From: JAMZMI01 sp039970095
Lineage (GTDB): Bacteria; Bacteroidota; Bacteroidia; Cytophagales; Cyclobacteriaceae
Length of the DNA stretch: 64,000 nucleotides
Direction of reading: 5' to 3'
NCBI GenBank assembly: GCA_039970095.1
Contig: JBDVMP010000095.1
Span: 1 to 64,000, forward strand
A model generated the notes under the pieces. The model saw only the letters and a list, made by a program, of their open reading frames with translations, ran no database searches and had not been told where the DNA came from. Position numbers and translations under genes: made by a program. Shown one piece after another: positions 54,896 through 63,509 of the stretch. The number at the start of each line of letters is the position of its first letter. Positions within the stretch are counted from its first letter, which is position 1.

Positions 54896-55144
54896 CTATT
54901 GTCTTCCTTTCATCTGCCCGGGAACCGAAGTTTCAGCTTCATATCCCTCAATTGGTAGTTCTAAGGTAGAAGTATAAATGATATTTGCAAAGGATTCGAT
55001 CCCCCACTTCTCCACCACTTTTGCACCTGGAAATACCATAGTTTTGCACCTATTTATAAACAAGCTATCCACAATTCTGGCAAGCTTGGAAATACCACGG
55101 CGATATTTGGCATCATTGTATGATTCATTCAGTAGCTGTGCCAT
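54896..55144 (-). CDS. Small hypothetical protein
   Basis: 82 residues from the ATG at 55144 (MAQLLNESYNDAKYRRGISK). Soluble, slightly basic, with a possible helix-turn stretch in the first half and a Gly/Glu-rich tail (EGYEAETSVPGQMKGRQ). No family recognised. It fills part of a 616-base gap between well-supported genes, and its coding status is uncertain. Confidence 0.35.
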   Translation of the reverse strand: MAQLLNESYNDAKYRRGISKLARIVDSLFINRCKTMVFPGAKVVEKWGIESFANIIYTSTLELPIEGYEAETSVPGQMKGRQ

Positions 55145-55199
55145 GCAATGAAGCAATTATATTAGATCAGAAAATGAAGGCATCTATGCTGAACATATT

Positions 55200-55207
55200 T
55201 AGTTTTG
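55200..55207 (+). promoter_or_regulatory. Candidate -7 promoter box of the cysE operon
   Basis: TAGTTTTG matches TAnnTTTG, 39 bases before the cysE ATG. No clear -33 TTTG. Confidence 0.35.
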
Positions 55208-55246
55208 TTAGCGTTGAGGTTTAGACTTGCATTTCAAAGCTAATTC

Positions 55247-56056
55247 ATGAGCAATAATTTTATTAATCGGGTTTTTCAGGCGCACACAGAATGTCCGGAG
55301 TGCCCTCCCAGCAAACAAATCATTGAGTTTTTCGATAAGCTCATGGGCGTGTTATTTCCCAATTTCAGCACTACTCCCATCTCTGATGTAAAAGAGTTGG
55401 AGTTTGCATTTGATTCGCTCAGAAAACAAATGAAGATTCTGGTTTTGTGTGAAGATTCTGAAAACAAGGTTGAAGTGTTTTTTGAAAGGTTGCCTGAGGT
55501 TTATGATTCTCTTCAAAAAGATGTTGAAGCGACTTTTAAGGGTGATCCTGCTGCGCAAAGTCATGCAGAAGTGATTCGCAGTTATCCTGGGTTTTACGCC
55601 ATAGCGGCGCATCGTTTTGCTCATTTGATGCTACAACTCGAAATCGAAAGTTTGCCACGAATCATTACTGAGAACGCACACAGCAAGACGGGGATAGACA
55701 TTCACCCGGGGGCGCAGATTGGAGCCTACTTTTGCATAGACCATGGAACGGGAATAGTAATAGGAGAAACTACGATAATCGGAAATTGGGTGAAAATATA
55801 CCAGGGAGTCACGCTCGGGGCACTGAGTGTCAATAAGGAGGATGCTAAGGTCAAAAGGCATCCTACCATAGAAGATCATGTGGTGATCTATGCTGGCGCT
55901 ACAATCCTGGGAGGAAACACAACCGTAGGGAATCACTCAGTGGTAGGTGGAAACGTCTGGCTCACCAAAAGTATCCCGGAAAACTCACGTATCTATTACA
56001 AAGCTGAAATGCACAGTGAAGACAAGCAAGACCTAATCATAGTCAAGCAAAATTAA
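55247..56056 (+). CDS. cysE: Serine O-acetyltransferase
   Basis: 269 residues. A helical N-terminal domain leads into a left-handed parallel beta-helix of hexapeptide repeats (about 145-250: IDIHPGAQIGAYFCIDHGTGIVIGE, WVKIYQGVTLGALSV). The active-site His and Asp are in CIDHGTG. It makes O-acetylserine from serine and acetyl-CoA, the first step of cysteine synthesis, and its C-terminal tail normally docks into cysteine synthase. The tail here ends IIVKQN, an Ile-containing end of the kind that binds the synthase. cysM follows 2 bases later. Confidence 0.93.
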   Translation: MSNNFINRVFQAHTECPECPPSKQIIEFFDKLMGVLFPNFSTTPISDVKELEFAFDSLRKQMKILVLCEDSENKVEVFFERLPEVYDSLQKDVEATFKGDPAAQSHAEVIRSYPGFYAIAAHRFAHLMLQLEIESLPRIITENAHSKTGIDIHPGAQIGAYFCIDHGTGIVIGETTIIGNWVKIYQGVTLGALSVNKEDAKVKRHPTIEDHVVIYAGATILGGNTTVGNHSVVGGNVWLTKSIPENSRIYYKAEMHSEDKQDLIIVKQN

Positions 56057-56058
56057 TC

Positions 56059-56937
56059 ATGCGGATAAGCGATTTAATAGGCAATACTCCACTTGTGGAA
56101 GTTGCCAACATCAATACCAAACGGGGTGTCACTATATACGCCAAATTGGAAGGTCAAAATCCTGGCGGAAGCGTAAAAGACAGGGCTGCCTATGGAATGA
56201 TATCAGAAGCTCTAAAAAGAGGTGATATTAAAAGAGGTGATAAACTGGTAGAAGCAACAAGCGGCAATACGGGTATAGCACTGGCTATGATAGCTCAATC
56301 TGCCGGGCTTAACATGACACTCATCATGCCGGAAAACTCCACGGCAGAGCGAATCCAGGTAATGCGGGCATACGGCGCGGAAGTTATCCTCACTCCTGCT
56401 GACAAAACCATTGAATACTCCAGAGAGCTGGCTGAGGAAATGGCCGAAAAAAAAGGCTATTTCATGCTCAACCAATTTGCCAATCCGGATAATTATGGGA
56501 TGCACTACAAAACCACCGGCCCTGAGATTTGGAGGGATACTGAAGAGAAAATAACACACTTTGTGTCTGCTATGGGTACCACAGGTACTATTATGGGGGT
56601 GAGTAGATATTTAAAGGAAAAAAATCCAGACATACAGATCGTGGGCACACAGCCTACGGACGGTTCCAGTATTCCCGGCATCAGAAGGTGGTCGCCTGAG
56701 TTTTTACCCAAAATTTTTGAACCTGAGAGAGTAGATCGTGTGATCGACGTAACGCAGGATCAAGCTACTGACATGGCCATAAGGTTGGCCAAAGAGGAGT
56801 CTATTCTTTCAGGAATGAGTAGCGGAGGTGCTCTTACCGCGGCACTTCAGGTGGCAAATGAGATAGAATCAGGCGTAATTGTTTTTATAGTCTGTGATAC
56901 TGGAGAGCGTTATTTGAGTTCTGGCTTATTTGAATAA
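56059..56937 (+). CDS. cysM: Cysteine synthase (CysM/B-type)
   Basis: 292 residues, a PLP enzyme of fold type II. The PLP lysine is Lys40 (GGSVKDRAAYGM), the substrate loop is TSGNTG (67-72), the GTTGTIMGVSRYL motif binds phosphate, and PTDGSSIPGIRRW matches CysM-type synthases. It converts O-acetylserine (or phospho-/sulfo- variants) and sulfide or thiosulfate to cysteine. Two bases downstream of cysE in the same operon. Confidence 0.93.
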   Translation: MRISDLIGNTPLVEVANINTKRGVTIYAKLEGQNPGGSVKDRAAYGMISEALKRGDIKRGDKLVEATSGNTGIALAMIAQSAGLNMTLIMPENSTAERIQVMRAYGAEVILTPADKTIEYSRELAEEMAEKKGYFMLNQFANPDNYGMHYKTTGPEIWRDTEEKITHFVSAMGTTGTIMGVSRYLKEKNPDIQIVGTQPTDGSSIPGIRRWSPEFLPKIFEPERVDRVIDVTQDQATDMAIRLAKEESILSGMSSGGALTAALQVANEIESGVIVFIVCDTGERYLSSGLFE

Positions 56938-56946
56938 ATTAGCGGT

Positions 56947-57393
56947 ATGAAAACTTCCAACCTACTTCTTTTGGCACTCTTCGTGATTTCAATCTCTTGT
57001 AGTACAGAGAAAGAATATCAATCCTATGGTGCACAAATCAATGCCGAGACGGCTCAACCTGTCGGGATTTTGACGGAAATTAATTCGGAAGAAACGACAT
57101 CCATCAAGTTAATTGCAACAGTGGATCAGGTATGCCAGGCCAAAGGATGTTGGATGACACTAAAAAATGGCAATGGAACTCCCATTCGCGTCACATTCAA
57201 AGACTATGAATTTTTCGTACCGAAAGACATATCCGGAAGTTCGGTGGTTGTAGAAGGTGAGTTATTCAAAAAGGATTTGAGTCCGGATATGGCGAGGCAT
57301 TATGCCGAAGATGCTGGTGAAGAGTTTGACTCCACCAAATCATACACAGAGTATGCTTTGATTGCCGAAGGAGTTCTGGTGGAAAAACAATAA
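56947..57393 (+). CDS. DUF4920 lipoprotein
   Basis: 148 residues with a lipobox at Cys18 (VISISC). The mature part has the DUF4920 core: VDQVCQAKGCWMTLKNGNG, with two cysteines about four residues apart, IRVTFKDYEFFVPKD, and VEGELFKKDLS. It is beta-barrel-like and probably periplasmic-side; the Cys pair suggests metal binding or redox. It follows cysM by 9 bases, so expression with the cysteine operon is likely. Confidence 0.88.
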   Translation: MKTSNLLLLALFVISISCSTEKEYQSYGAQINAETAQPVGILTEINSEETTSIKLIATVDQVCQAKGCWMTLKNGNGTPIRVTFKDYEFFVPKDISGSSVVVEGELFKKDLSPDMARHYAEDAGEEFDSTKSYTEYALIAEGVLVEKQ

Positions 57394-57487
57394 TTCGTAC
57401 CAAGGATTTTGATCAATTTATGTAGCTTTTTTGGGGTTTTTGAACCAATTTGAGGTTTTATTATTATCAACAAATTACGCCCAAAAA

Positions 57488-58399
57488 ATGGATCAGGAAT
57501 TTAAAAGCATTGACCCTTCATCTTTATCAACCAAAGACCTTCATCAACATCTACTGGCTTGCGTAGCTCCTCGTCCTATTGCACTTGCCAGCACTATTGA
57601 TAAAGACGGCAATGTAAATCTGAGCCCATTTAGCTTTTTCAATGTGTTTTCAGCCAATCCACCCGTGCTGATTTTTTCACCAGCCAGAAGAGGTAAGAAT
57701 AACACGACTAAACATAGTTATGAAAATGTGAAAGAAGTGGCCGAGGTTGTCATCAACATAGTGAATTACCCAATAGCTCAGCGTATGTATGAAACTAGCC
57801 TTGAGTACAAAAAGGGGGTGAATGAATTTGACAAGACAGGCTTCACTCCTATTGCGTCTGAAAAAGTACAACCTCCACGTGTGTTGGAGGCTCCTGCCTC
57901 ATTTGAGTGCACTGTAGATCAGGTCATAGAGCTAGGCGATCAGGGCGGTGCGGGAAACCTGGTAATATGCCGTGTGCAAATGATGCATATCAAACCTCAT
58001 TTTCTTGGTGCAGACGGTTTGCCAGACACTACCAAGCTTGATTTAATCTCGCGTATGGGAGCCGATTGGTATAGCCGTGCCTCAGGCAATTCCCTATTTA
58101 AAATGTCTGACTTATCAGCCACCAAAGGTGTAGGTGTAGAAGGTCTTTCTCAAAGCATAAGAAACAGTAATATCCTAACACAAAATGAGCTCTCCAGACT
58201 TGGAAGTGTTGAACGTCTGCCAAGCATGGATGATGTGGAAAAAGCAAAACTCAGCCTGACCGTAAAGGAATTGTTTCTGGAGTATGAGACACAAAGAGAT
58301 ATGATCAAAGATGGGCTTCACCAACTTGGAAAAGACTTGCTTCACGACGGGCAAACACTAAAAGCACTTGCCACGTTGATGATAGTGGATCAAATATAA
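57488..58399 (+). CDS. Flavin reductase family (FMN-binding) protein
   Basis: 303 residues from the ATG at 57488 (MDQEFKSIDPS); the frame is open upstream but homologues begin here. The split-barrel FMN site is seen in CVAPRPIALASTIDKDGNVNLSPFSFFNVFSANPPVLIFSP and in VINIVNYPIA. A helical C-terminal extension (about 230-303) is typical of the long Bacteroidota/alpha-proteobacterial type. It binds FMN or FAD; a reductase partner or substrate is not obvious. It lies 13 bases upstream of the acetoacetyl-CoA synthetase gene. Confidence 0.88.
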   Translation: MDQEFKSIDPSSLSTKDLHQHLLACVAPRPIALASTIDKDGNVNLSPFSFFNVFSANPPVLIFSPARRGKNNTTKHSYENVKEVAEVVINIVNYPIAQRMYETSLEYKKGVNEFDKTGFTPIASEKVQPPRVLEAPASFECTVDQVIELGDQGGAGNLVICRVQMMHIKPHFLGADGLPDTTKLDLISRMGADWYSRASGNSLFKMSDLSATKGVGVEGLSQSIRNSNILTQNELSRLGSVERLPSMDDVEKAKLSLTVKELFLEYETQRDMIKDGLHQLGKDLLHDGQTLKALATLMIVDQI

Positions 58400-58412
58400 A
58401 AAACCTCATTAC

Positions 58413-60392
58413 ATGTTGCACCCCACCCCAGAAGTCCTTTGGACTCCTTCTCTGTCATTCGTTGAAAAGTCTAACCTGAAGAAATACGAACGTTGGCTCA
58501 GCGAGGAAAAGAACCTGCATTTTTCGAGTTATCAAGACTTATGGAAGTGGTCAGCTGAAAATGTTGCTGAATTTTGGAAAAGCATTTGGAAGTATTTTGA
58601 CATTATCAATCACTCAGGTGCATATAGCTCGGTATTAAGCGGGAAAATGCCTGGGGCAAAGTGGTTTGAGGGTGCTAAACTTAATTATGCGGAGCACATT
58701 TTTCGCAATAAATCATCGGAGCGGCCTGCGTTGGTTTTCAAATCTGAGGGCAAACCTCATATCAGTATTTCCTGGCAGCAGCTTGAAAGTGACGTTGCTG
58801 CTTTCAGGTCCTTTCTGCTTTCTTCCGGTATTAAAAAAGGTGATTGTGTAGCAGGTTTTTTACCCAATATCCCAGAGACAATTGTTGCGTTTTTGGCTAC
58901 CAACTCACTTGGGGCGATTTGGTCCTGCTGTTCACCTGACTTTGGCGTAAGCACCGTGATTGATCGCTTTGCGCAAATAGAGCCGAAGCTACTTATAGCT
59001 ACCGATGGGTATGTCTATAACGGGAAAAAGCACAGCAGACTGGATGAGGCCAAGGAAATTCAAAAACTGATTCCTTCGATTCGAAATACAGTATTGATCC
59101 CCTATATAGATGAAGGTACTAGCAAATCGTCATTGCCCAATTCGTACCTATGGCAGGAGGCTCTACATCAGAGACCCTCAATACTCGCATTTGAGCCTGT
59201 AGAATTCGACCACCCGATATGGGTTTTGTACTCATCCGGCACCACGGGTAAACCAAAAGCTATCACACATTCCCACGGCGGGGTGCTACTAGAGCATCTC
59301 AAATACATGCATTTTCACAATGATGTAAAGCCAGGTGAAAACTTCTTTTGGTTCACTACTACAGGTTGGATGATGTGGAATTTTTTGCAGGCAAGTCTGC
59401 TCGCTGGAGCAACGGCCGTCCTCTTCGATGGAAGCCCTGGCTATAATGGACTCAATTTACTTTGGGATTTTGCGGCTAAACTACCCATCCATCATTTTGG
59501 GACAAGTGCCCCATTTCTGACGGCCTGTATGAAAGCGGATTTGCAACCAAAAAAAGAACATGACCTAACAGAGCTTAGATCCATAGGATCGACAGGAGCA
59601 CCACTACCTCCAGAGGCATTTGACTGGGTTTATAAATCGGTTTCAAAAGAGGTTTGGTTGTGCTCCATGAGTGGCGGAACCGACGTGTGCACAGCTTTCG
59701 TTGGCGGTGTGCCATATGCACCTGTGATTAAGGGGAACATCCAGGGCAGAGCGCTGGGCTGCAGTCTCAACGCTATTGGTGATGAAGGTAAACCTGTTAT
59801 CAATTCACTGGGAGAAATGGTTATCGACAAGCCAATACCCTCTATGCCCATCTATTTTTGGAATGATCACAATCACAAAAGATATACAGAAAGCTACTTT
59901 GAAAAATTCGAAGGCAGCTGGTGCCACGGCGACTGGATTAAGGTGTTTGAAGACGGCAGTCTGATCATACAAGGTAGATCTGATGCCACTTTGAACAGAA
60001 AAGGGATTAGAATTGGCACAGCCGAGATTTATACAGTGTTAAACAAAATTGAAGGTATAAAGGATAGCCTGATTGTGAACCTGGAATTGGAAAATGGTGA
60101 AGATTTTATGCCCCTTTTCATTGTGAAAAACGAAGTGTCGGATTTGGATACGCTTTCTCAAACTATCAAGTCTGCGCTGAAACATGAATGCTCTCCCAGG
60201 CATGTTCCTGACAAAATCATAGAGGTATCAGACCTACCATATACGCTCAGTGGTAAGAAAATGGAAGTTCCGGTGAAGAAGGTTTTGATGGGAATGAAAG
60301 ACGCTAAAGGGATAAACGAGGAGTCAATTCGCAATCCGGACGCCATGCGTTTTTTTAACTCACTGGATATTGAGGAACTAATAGATTCCTAG
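58413..60392 (+). CDS. aacS: Acetoacetate-CoA ligase
   Basis: 659 residues, the usual length of acetoacetyl-CoA synthetases. Adenylation motifs are YSSGTTGKPKAITH, FGTSAPFLTACMK and the A8-type GRSDATLNRKGIRIG, with the catalytic C-terminal Lys in SGKKMEVPVKK. It turns acetoacetate into acetoacetyl-CoA using ATP, feeding ketone-body or leucine-derived carbon into central metabolism. Close behind the flavin reductase gene, probably the same unit. Confidence 0.93.
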   Translation: MLHPTPEVLWTPSLSFVEKSNLKKYERWLSEEKNLHFSSYQDLWKWSAENVAEFWKSIWKYFDIINHSGAYSSVLSGKMPGAKWFEGAKLNYAEHIFRNKSSERPALVFKSEGKPHISISWQQLESDVAAFRSFLLSSGIKKGDCVAGFLPNIPETIVAFLATNSLGAIWSCCSPDFGVSTVIDRFAQIEPKLLIATDGYVYNGKKHSRLDEAKEIQKLIPSIRNTVLIPYIDEGTSKSSLPNSYLWQEALHQRPSILAFEPVEFDHPIWVLYSSGTTGKPKAITHSHGGVLLEHLKYMHFHNDVKPGENFFWFTTTGWMMWNFLQASLLAGATAVLFDGSPGYNGLNLLWDFAAKLPIHHFGTSAPFLTACMKADLQPKKEHDLTELRSIGSTGAPLPPEAFDWVYKSVSKEVWLCSMSGGTDVCTAFVGGVPYAPVIKGNIQGRALGCSLNAIGDEGKPVINSLGEMVIDKPIPSMPIYFWNDHNHKRYTESYFEKFEGSWCHGDWIKVFEDGSLIIQGRSDATLNRKGIRIGTAEIYTVLNKIEGIKDSLIVNLELENGEDFMPLFIVKNEVSDLDTLSQTIKSALKHECSPRHVPDKIIEVSDLPYTLSGKKMEVPVKKVLMGMKDAKGINEESIRNPDAMRFFNSLDIEELIDS

Positions 60393-60457
60393 CAAACATC
60401 AAGTCTCGTAACAATTTACATTCGTGTTTTTTACCTTCACGCCAAAAAGCATAAAAT

Positions 60458-61030
60458 ATGGCTGAAGACTACTTCGAAGGACAGCATTTTAAATCTCAGG
60501 ACTTCTCCTCAACTCCTTTGAGCAAAGGTGAATATGAAGAATGCGTTTTCGACGGCTGCAACCTATCGGCTAGCACCTTAGCCGATATAATATTTGTAGA
60601 TTGTGAATTTGTGAATTGTGATCTCTCCACTATCAAGCTGTCCAATACCGCTTTTAAAAATGTGTCTTTCAACTCGTGTAAAATGTTGGGGTTGCATTTT
60701 GAGGATTGTAATAAGTTCTTGCTGGAGATGAGGTTTGAGAATTGCATTTTAAACCTTAGCTCCTTTTATCAATTGAGTCTGAAAAACACCGTCTTTAAAG
60801 ATTGCAGTTTGCATGAAGTAGAATTTACTGAAAGTAATCTTACCAAAGCTCGGTTCATAAACTGCGATTTATCTGGAGCAGCCTTTGGTCGCACTAATCT
60901 ACAATCAGCCGACTTGAGTTCCGCCACCAACTTCAACATTGACCCAGAAAATAATAAAATTAAGAAAGCAGAGTTTGCTTTGGAGGAACTGCCCGGATTG
61001 CTGCGGAAGTATGATATTAAGGTTGAATAG
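60458..61030 (+). CDS. Pentapeptide-repeat protein
   Basis: 190 residues built of A(D/N)LxX-type repeats (CVFDGCNLSASTLADIIFVDCEFVNCDLS, NLTKARFINCDLSGAAFGRTNLQSADLS), which fold as a right-handed four-sided helix. There is a break of regularity in the middle, and a short C-terminal helix (LEELPGLLRKYDI). This resembles Qnr/MfpA-like proteins that mimic DNA and can shield gyrase from quinolones, but the family is broad and a resistance role is not shown. Single gene. Confidence 0.85.
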   Translation: MAEDYFEGQHFKSQDFSSTPLSKGEYEECVFDGCNLSASTLADIIFVDCEFVNCDLSTIKLSNTAFKNVSFNSCKMLGLHFEDCNKFLLEMRFENCILNLSSFYQLSLKNTVFKDCSLHEVEFTESNLTKARFINCDLSGAAFGRTNLQSADLSSATNFNIDPENNKIKKAEFALEELPGLLRKYDIKVE

Positions 61031-61032
61031 AA

Positions 61033-62124
61033 TCAACCTAATCTCGAAACGGCATAGTCATATGCCCCCAACATGATAGATCGGCTGGCGCCCTGCCTGG
61101 AAATACCCAAACCCACTCGCGGTTCACCATCAAAGGAGATGGTCTTTTCTGTTCCGTAAACTTGGGCGGTCTTTTGATTGCCTATTAGAAATTTATTAAA
61201 CTCTTGTTCATCATTTAGATCATATAGCCGTACCGAAAGTCTGGGGTTTTGATCGCCCTTAAAGTCTTCGAATACCTTGTTTATTTCAGCCATGACATGA
61301 GCTCCGAATAAATCCCAACCGGCCGTAATACCTCCCCCTAAAACCACTATCCCATCAATTAATGTGACCACATCACAAATCACATTGCCCAGGGCTTTGC
61401 CAAAAGCTTCAAATGAGTTGATAGCTGCTTCACGGTTTCCTGACTTTTCGCCTGTAGCTATCTTGTAAATATCTCCTGGGAGTAAATTGGCATTAAAAGG
61501 GTGACCAGAAGCTTCCGCATAAATGCGTTGAATCGCTCTCGTACTCACGCTTTCTTCACAGTTCCATTTGAGATTCGAATAGTTAGACATATTATGAATC
61601 TCAGCAGCGCAAGTATTGTCGCCTCTGAGTAACTGGCCATTAATAACAATTCCGGCTCCTACGCCAGTACCAAGCGTAATTCCAATTAGATTTTTGAACC
61701 GTTTGGGGTTATTGGCTTCAGCTAATTTGTCATTGAGCCAGGGTAAATAACCTGATGTGGCTTCTCCAAAAGCAAAAAGATCTCCATCATTGTTGATGAA
61801 AACAGGGATTTTCAAATGATGTTCCAGTATAGCAGCCAGAGGCACATCTCCATTGAATGCTGCAAAGTTGGGAAGGTTGCCTAAAATACCATGTTCATAA
61901 TCCGCCGGACCAGGAAAAGCAAAGCTCACCGCATGAGGGCTGTGATCGAGTTGCGATCTTATGTTTTCAAAACCAGAAACCAATTCTTTGATACACAAAT
62001 CCAAATCATGAGCCTGAGCTGGTCTGACAATGGGCTCTACCAAGAGTTTTCGGTTGCGCATGGCAGAAAACACGAAGTTTGTGCCACCCGCATCTAATGT
62101 TAGAATGGTCGGTTTATCAATCAC
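61033..62124 (-). CDS. ROK-family sugar kinase lacking the usual zinc motif
   Basis: 363 residues. The ATP phosphate motif is LDAGGTNFVFSAM, catalytic Asp is in INNDGDLFAFGE, the phosphate-2 loop is GITLGTGVGAGIV, and VVLGGGITAG binds adenosine. The usual CxCGxxGCxE zinc cluster is replaced by KWNCEESVSTRAI, with only one cysteine, as in a Bacteroidota subgroup I recall. It likely phosphorylates a hexose (glucose, fructose or mannose). Encoded 4 bases beyond the MFS sugar porter stop, so it acts on what that carrier imports. Confidence 0.85.
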   Translation of the reverse strand: MIDKPTILTLDAGGTNFVFSAMRNRKLLVEPIVRPAQAHDLDLCIKELVSGFENIRSQLDHSPHAVSFAFPGPADYEHGILGNLPNFAAFNGDVPLAAILEHHLKIPVFINNDGDLFAFGEATSGYLPWLNDKLAEANNPKRFKNLIGITLGTGVGAGIVINGQLLRGDNTCAAEIHNMSNYSNLKWNCEESVSTRAIQRIYAEASGHPFNANLLPGDIYKIATGEKSGNREAAINSFEAFGKALGNVICDVVTLIDGIVVLGGGITAGWDLFGAHVMAEINKVFEDFKGDQNPRLSVRLYDLNDEQEFNKFLIGNQKTAQVYGTEKTISFDGEPRVGLGISRQGASRSIMLGAYDYAVSRLG

Positions 62125-62128
62125 GTTG

Positions 62129-63481
62129 TTAAAACCCTGATTTCCAGGCGTGCTCTATTTCTTCCAGCGTTTTGCCCTTGGTCTCAGGAATCATTTTATA
62201 AGTGAAAAGCACAAGTATAATGGCATTGACCATGAATATCCAAAAGGTGACAGCCCCGCCAGCGCCTTCGAGGAGCATAGGAGTGAGTTGAGTAATCATC
62301 ACCACTCCTATCCACAGTACGAAAGTGGCGATGGACATGGCCATTCCTCTGATTTTTGTTGGAAAAATTTCTGACATGATAACCCAGGGAATAGGCCCTA
62401 AAGAGGCCGCAAAGCATGCCACAAAACCCAGAATGAAAATCAGTAGCCATGGCCCTGAGTTAACTTCATAGTGAAACATGAAACCTACACCGAGCAGGCA
62501 AATGGCCATTCCTGACACGCCCCACAAAAGCAAAGCTCTACGACCCGCCTTATCTATCAACGCTATTGCCACAAATGTAAACACGGTATTCACAGAACCG
62601 ATAATCACAGTTTGTAGAAGGGCACTATCAGTTCCAAATCCTACACTTTTGAAAATCTCGGGAGCAAAATAGATTATGGCGTTGATACCTGTAATTTGTG
62701 AGAACAAGGCCAAGACCACTCCAACAATCAAAGCCAGTCGATAATTAGAAGTAAACAGTTCTTTGATTGTTCCTTTTTCTTCTGTAAGAGCTTCTTTGAT
62801 CTCCTTCAGTACCTTCTGAGCCTGCTCCAAACCATTTACTTTTTCCAGGGTTTTGAGTGCTCCATCTTCTTTTCCGGCCTTGGTCATCCACCTTGGGCTT
62901 TCAGGCACGAACAACAACATCAACAGGAACAGTGCTGCCGGAATAAGCTCTGAACCCAGCATATACCTCCAGCCGATATCTACATTCCATGCTTCACCTC
63001 CGGCCGCAGCAATCTTCATGTTCACGAAATAAATGATATTGATCCCAATCACAATGGCCAACTGGTACATGGTCACCAAAGTGCCTCGAAGGTGGGCTGG
63101 AGCTATTTCTGATATATATAATGGAGCAAGCATAGATGCTGCTCCCACGCCCACTCCTCCTATAAACCTTGCTATCACAAATTCAGTCAATGAGTTGGGA
63201 ATGGCCGAACCAATTGCTGATATGGCGAACAGAACAGCTGTAATGATTAGGATTTTTTTTCGACCAAACCGGTCACTGAAATAGCCAGCAACAACAGCTC
63301 CTAAAACACAGCCCCAAATCGCACTGGATGCCGCCCAGCCTGTCATAGCTGCGGTCAGCTCAAATTTGGTTTGAAGGTAGCCTATAGCACCGGCTATCAC
63401 AGCAGTATCATAACCAAACAACAAACCGCCCAAAGCGGCGACCATGGAAACTTTATATATGTAATTCTTGGAGTGATTCAT
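62129..63481 (-). CDS. MFS sugar:proton symporter (sugar porter family)
   Basis: 450 residues with 12 predicted helices. Family signatures are GGLLFGYDTAVIAGA near the start, DRFGRKK after TM2, PESPRWM before the central loop, and GPIPWVIMSEIFP with PETKGKTLEEIE at the end. It resembles XylE/GlcP-type carriers and would import a hexose or pentose with a proton. Part of an operon with the mannose-6-phosphate isomerase-like gene upstream and the ROK kinase downstream. Confidence 0.93.
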   Translation of the reverse strand: MNHSKNYIYKVSMVAALGGLLFGYDTAVIAGAIGYLQTKFELTAAMTGWAASSAIWGCVLGAVVAGYFSDRFGRKKILIITAVLFAISAIGSAIPNSLTEFVIARFIGGVGVGAASMLAPLYISEIAPAHLRGTLVTMYQLAIVIGINIIYFVNMKIAAAGGEAWNVDIGWRYMLGSELIPAALFLLMLLFVPESPRWMTKAGKEDGALKTLEKVNGLEQAQKVLKEIKEALTEEKGTIKELFTSNYRLALIVGVVLALFSQITGINAIIYFAPEIFKSVGFGTDSALLQTVIIGSVNTVFTFVAIALIDKAGRRALLLWGVSGMAICLLGVGFMFHYEVNSGPWLLIFILGFVACFAASLGPIPWVIMSEIFPTKIRGMAMSIATFVLWIGVVMITQLTPMLLEGAGGAVTFWIFMVNAIILVLFTYKMIPETKGKTLEEIEHAWKSGF

Positions 63482-63509
63482 GTTTTCGGTTTTAGGTTGG
63501 GGGTAACAA

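Noticed and set aside
54700..62100. 14-bp match CGAAGTTTGTGCCA in the intergenic stretch (near 54788) and in the ROK gene (near 62066)
   Set aside because: In the ROK gene this is simply the reverse-complement coding of GGTNFVF; a 14-bp chance match is plausible and no longer similarity surrounds it.
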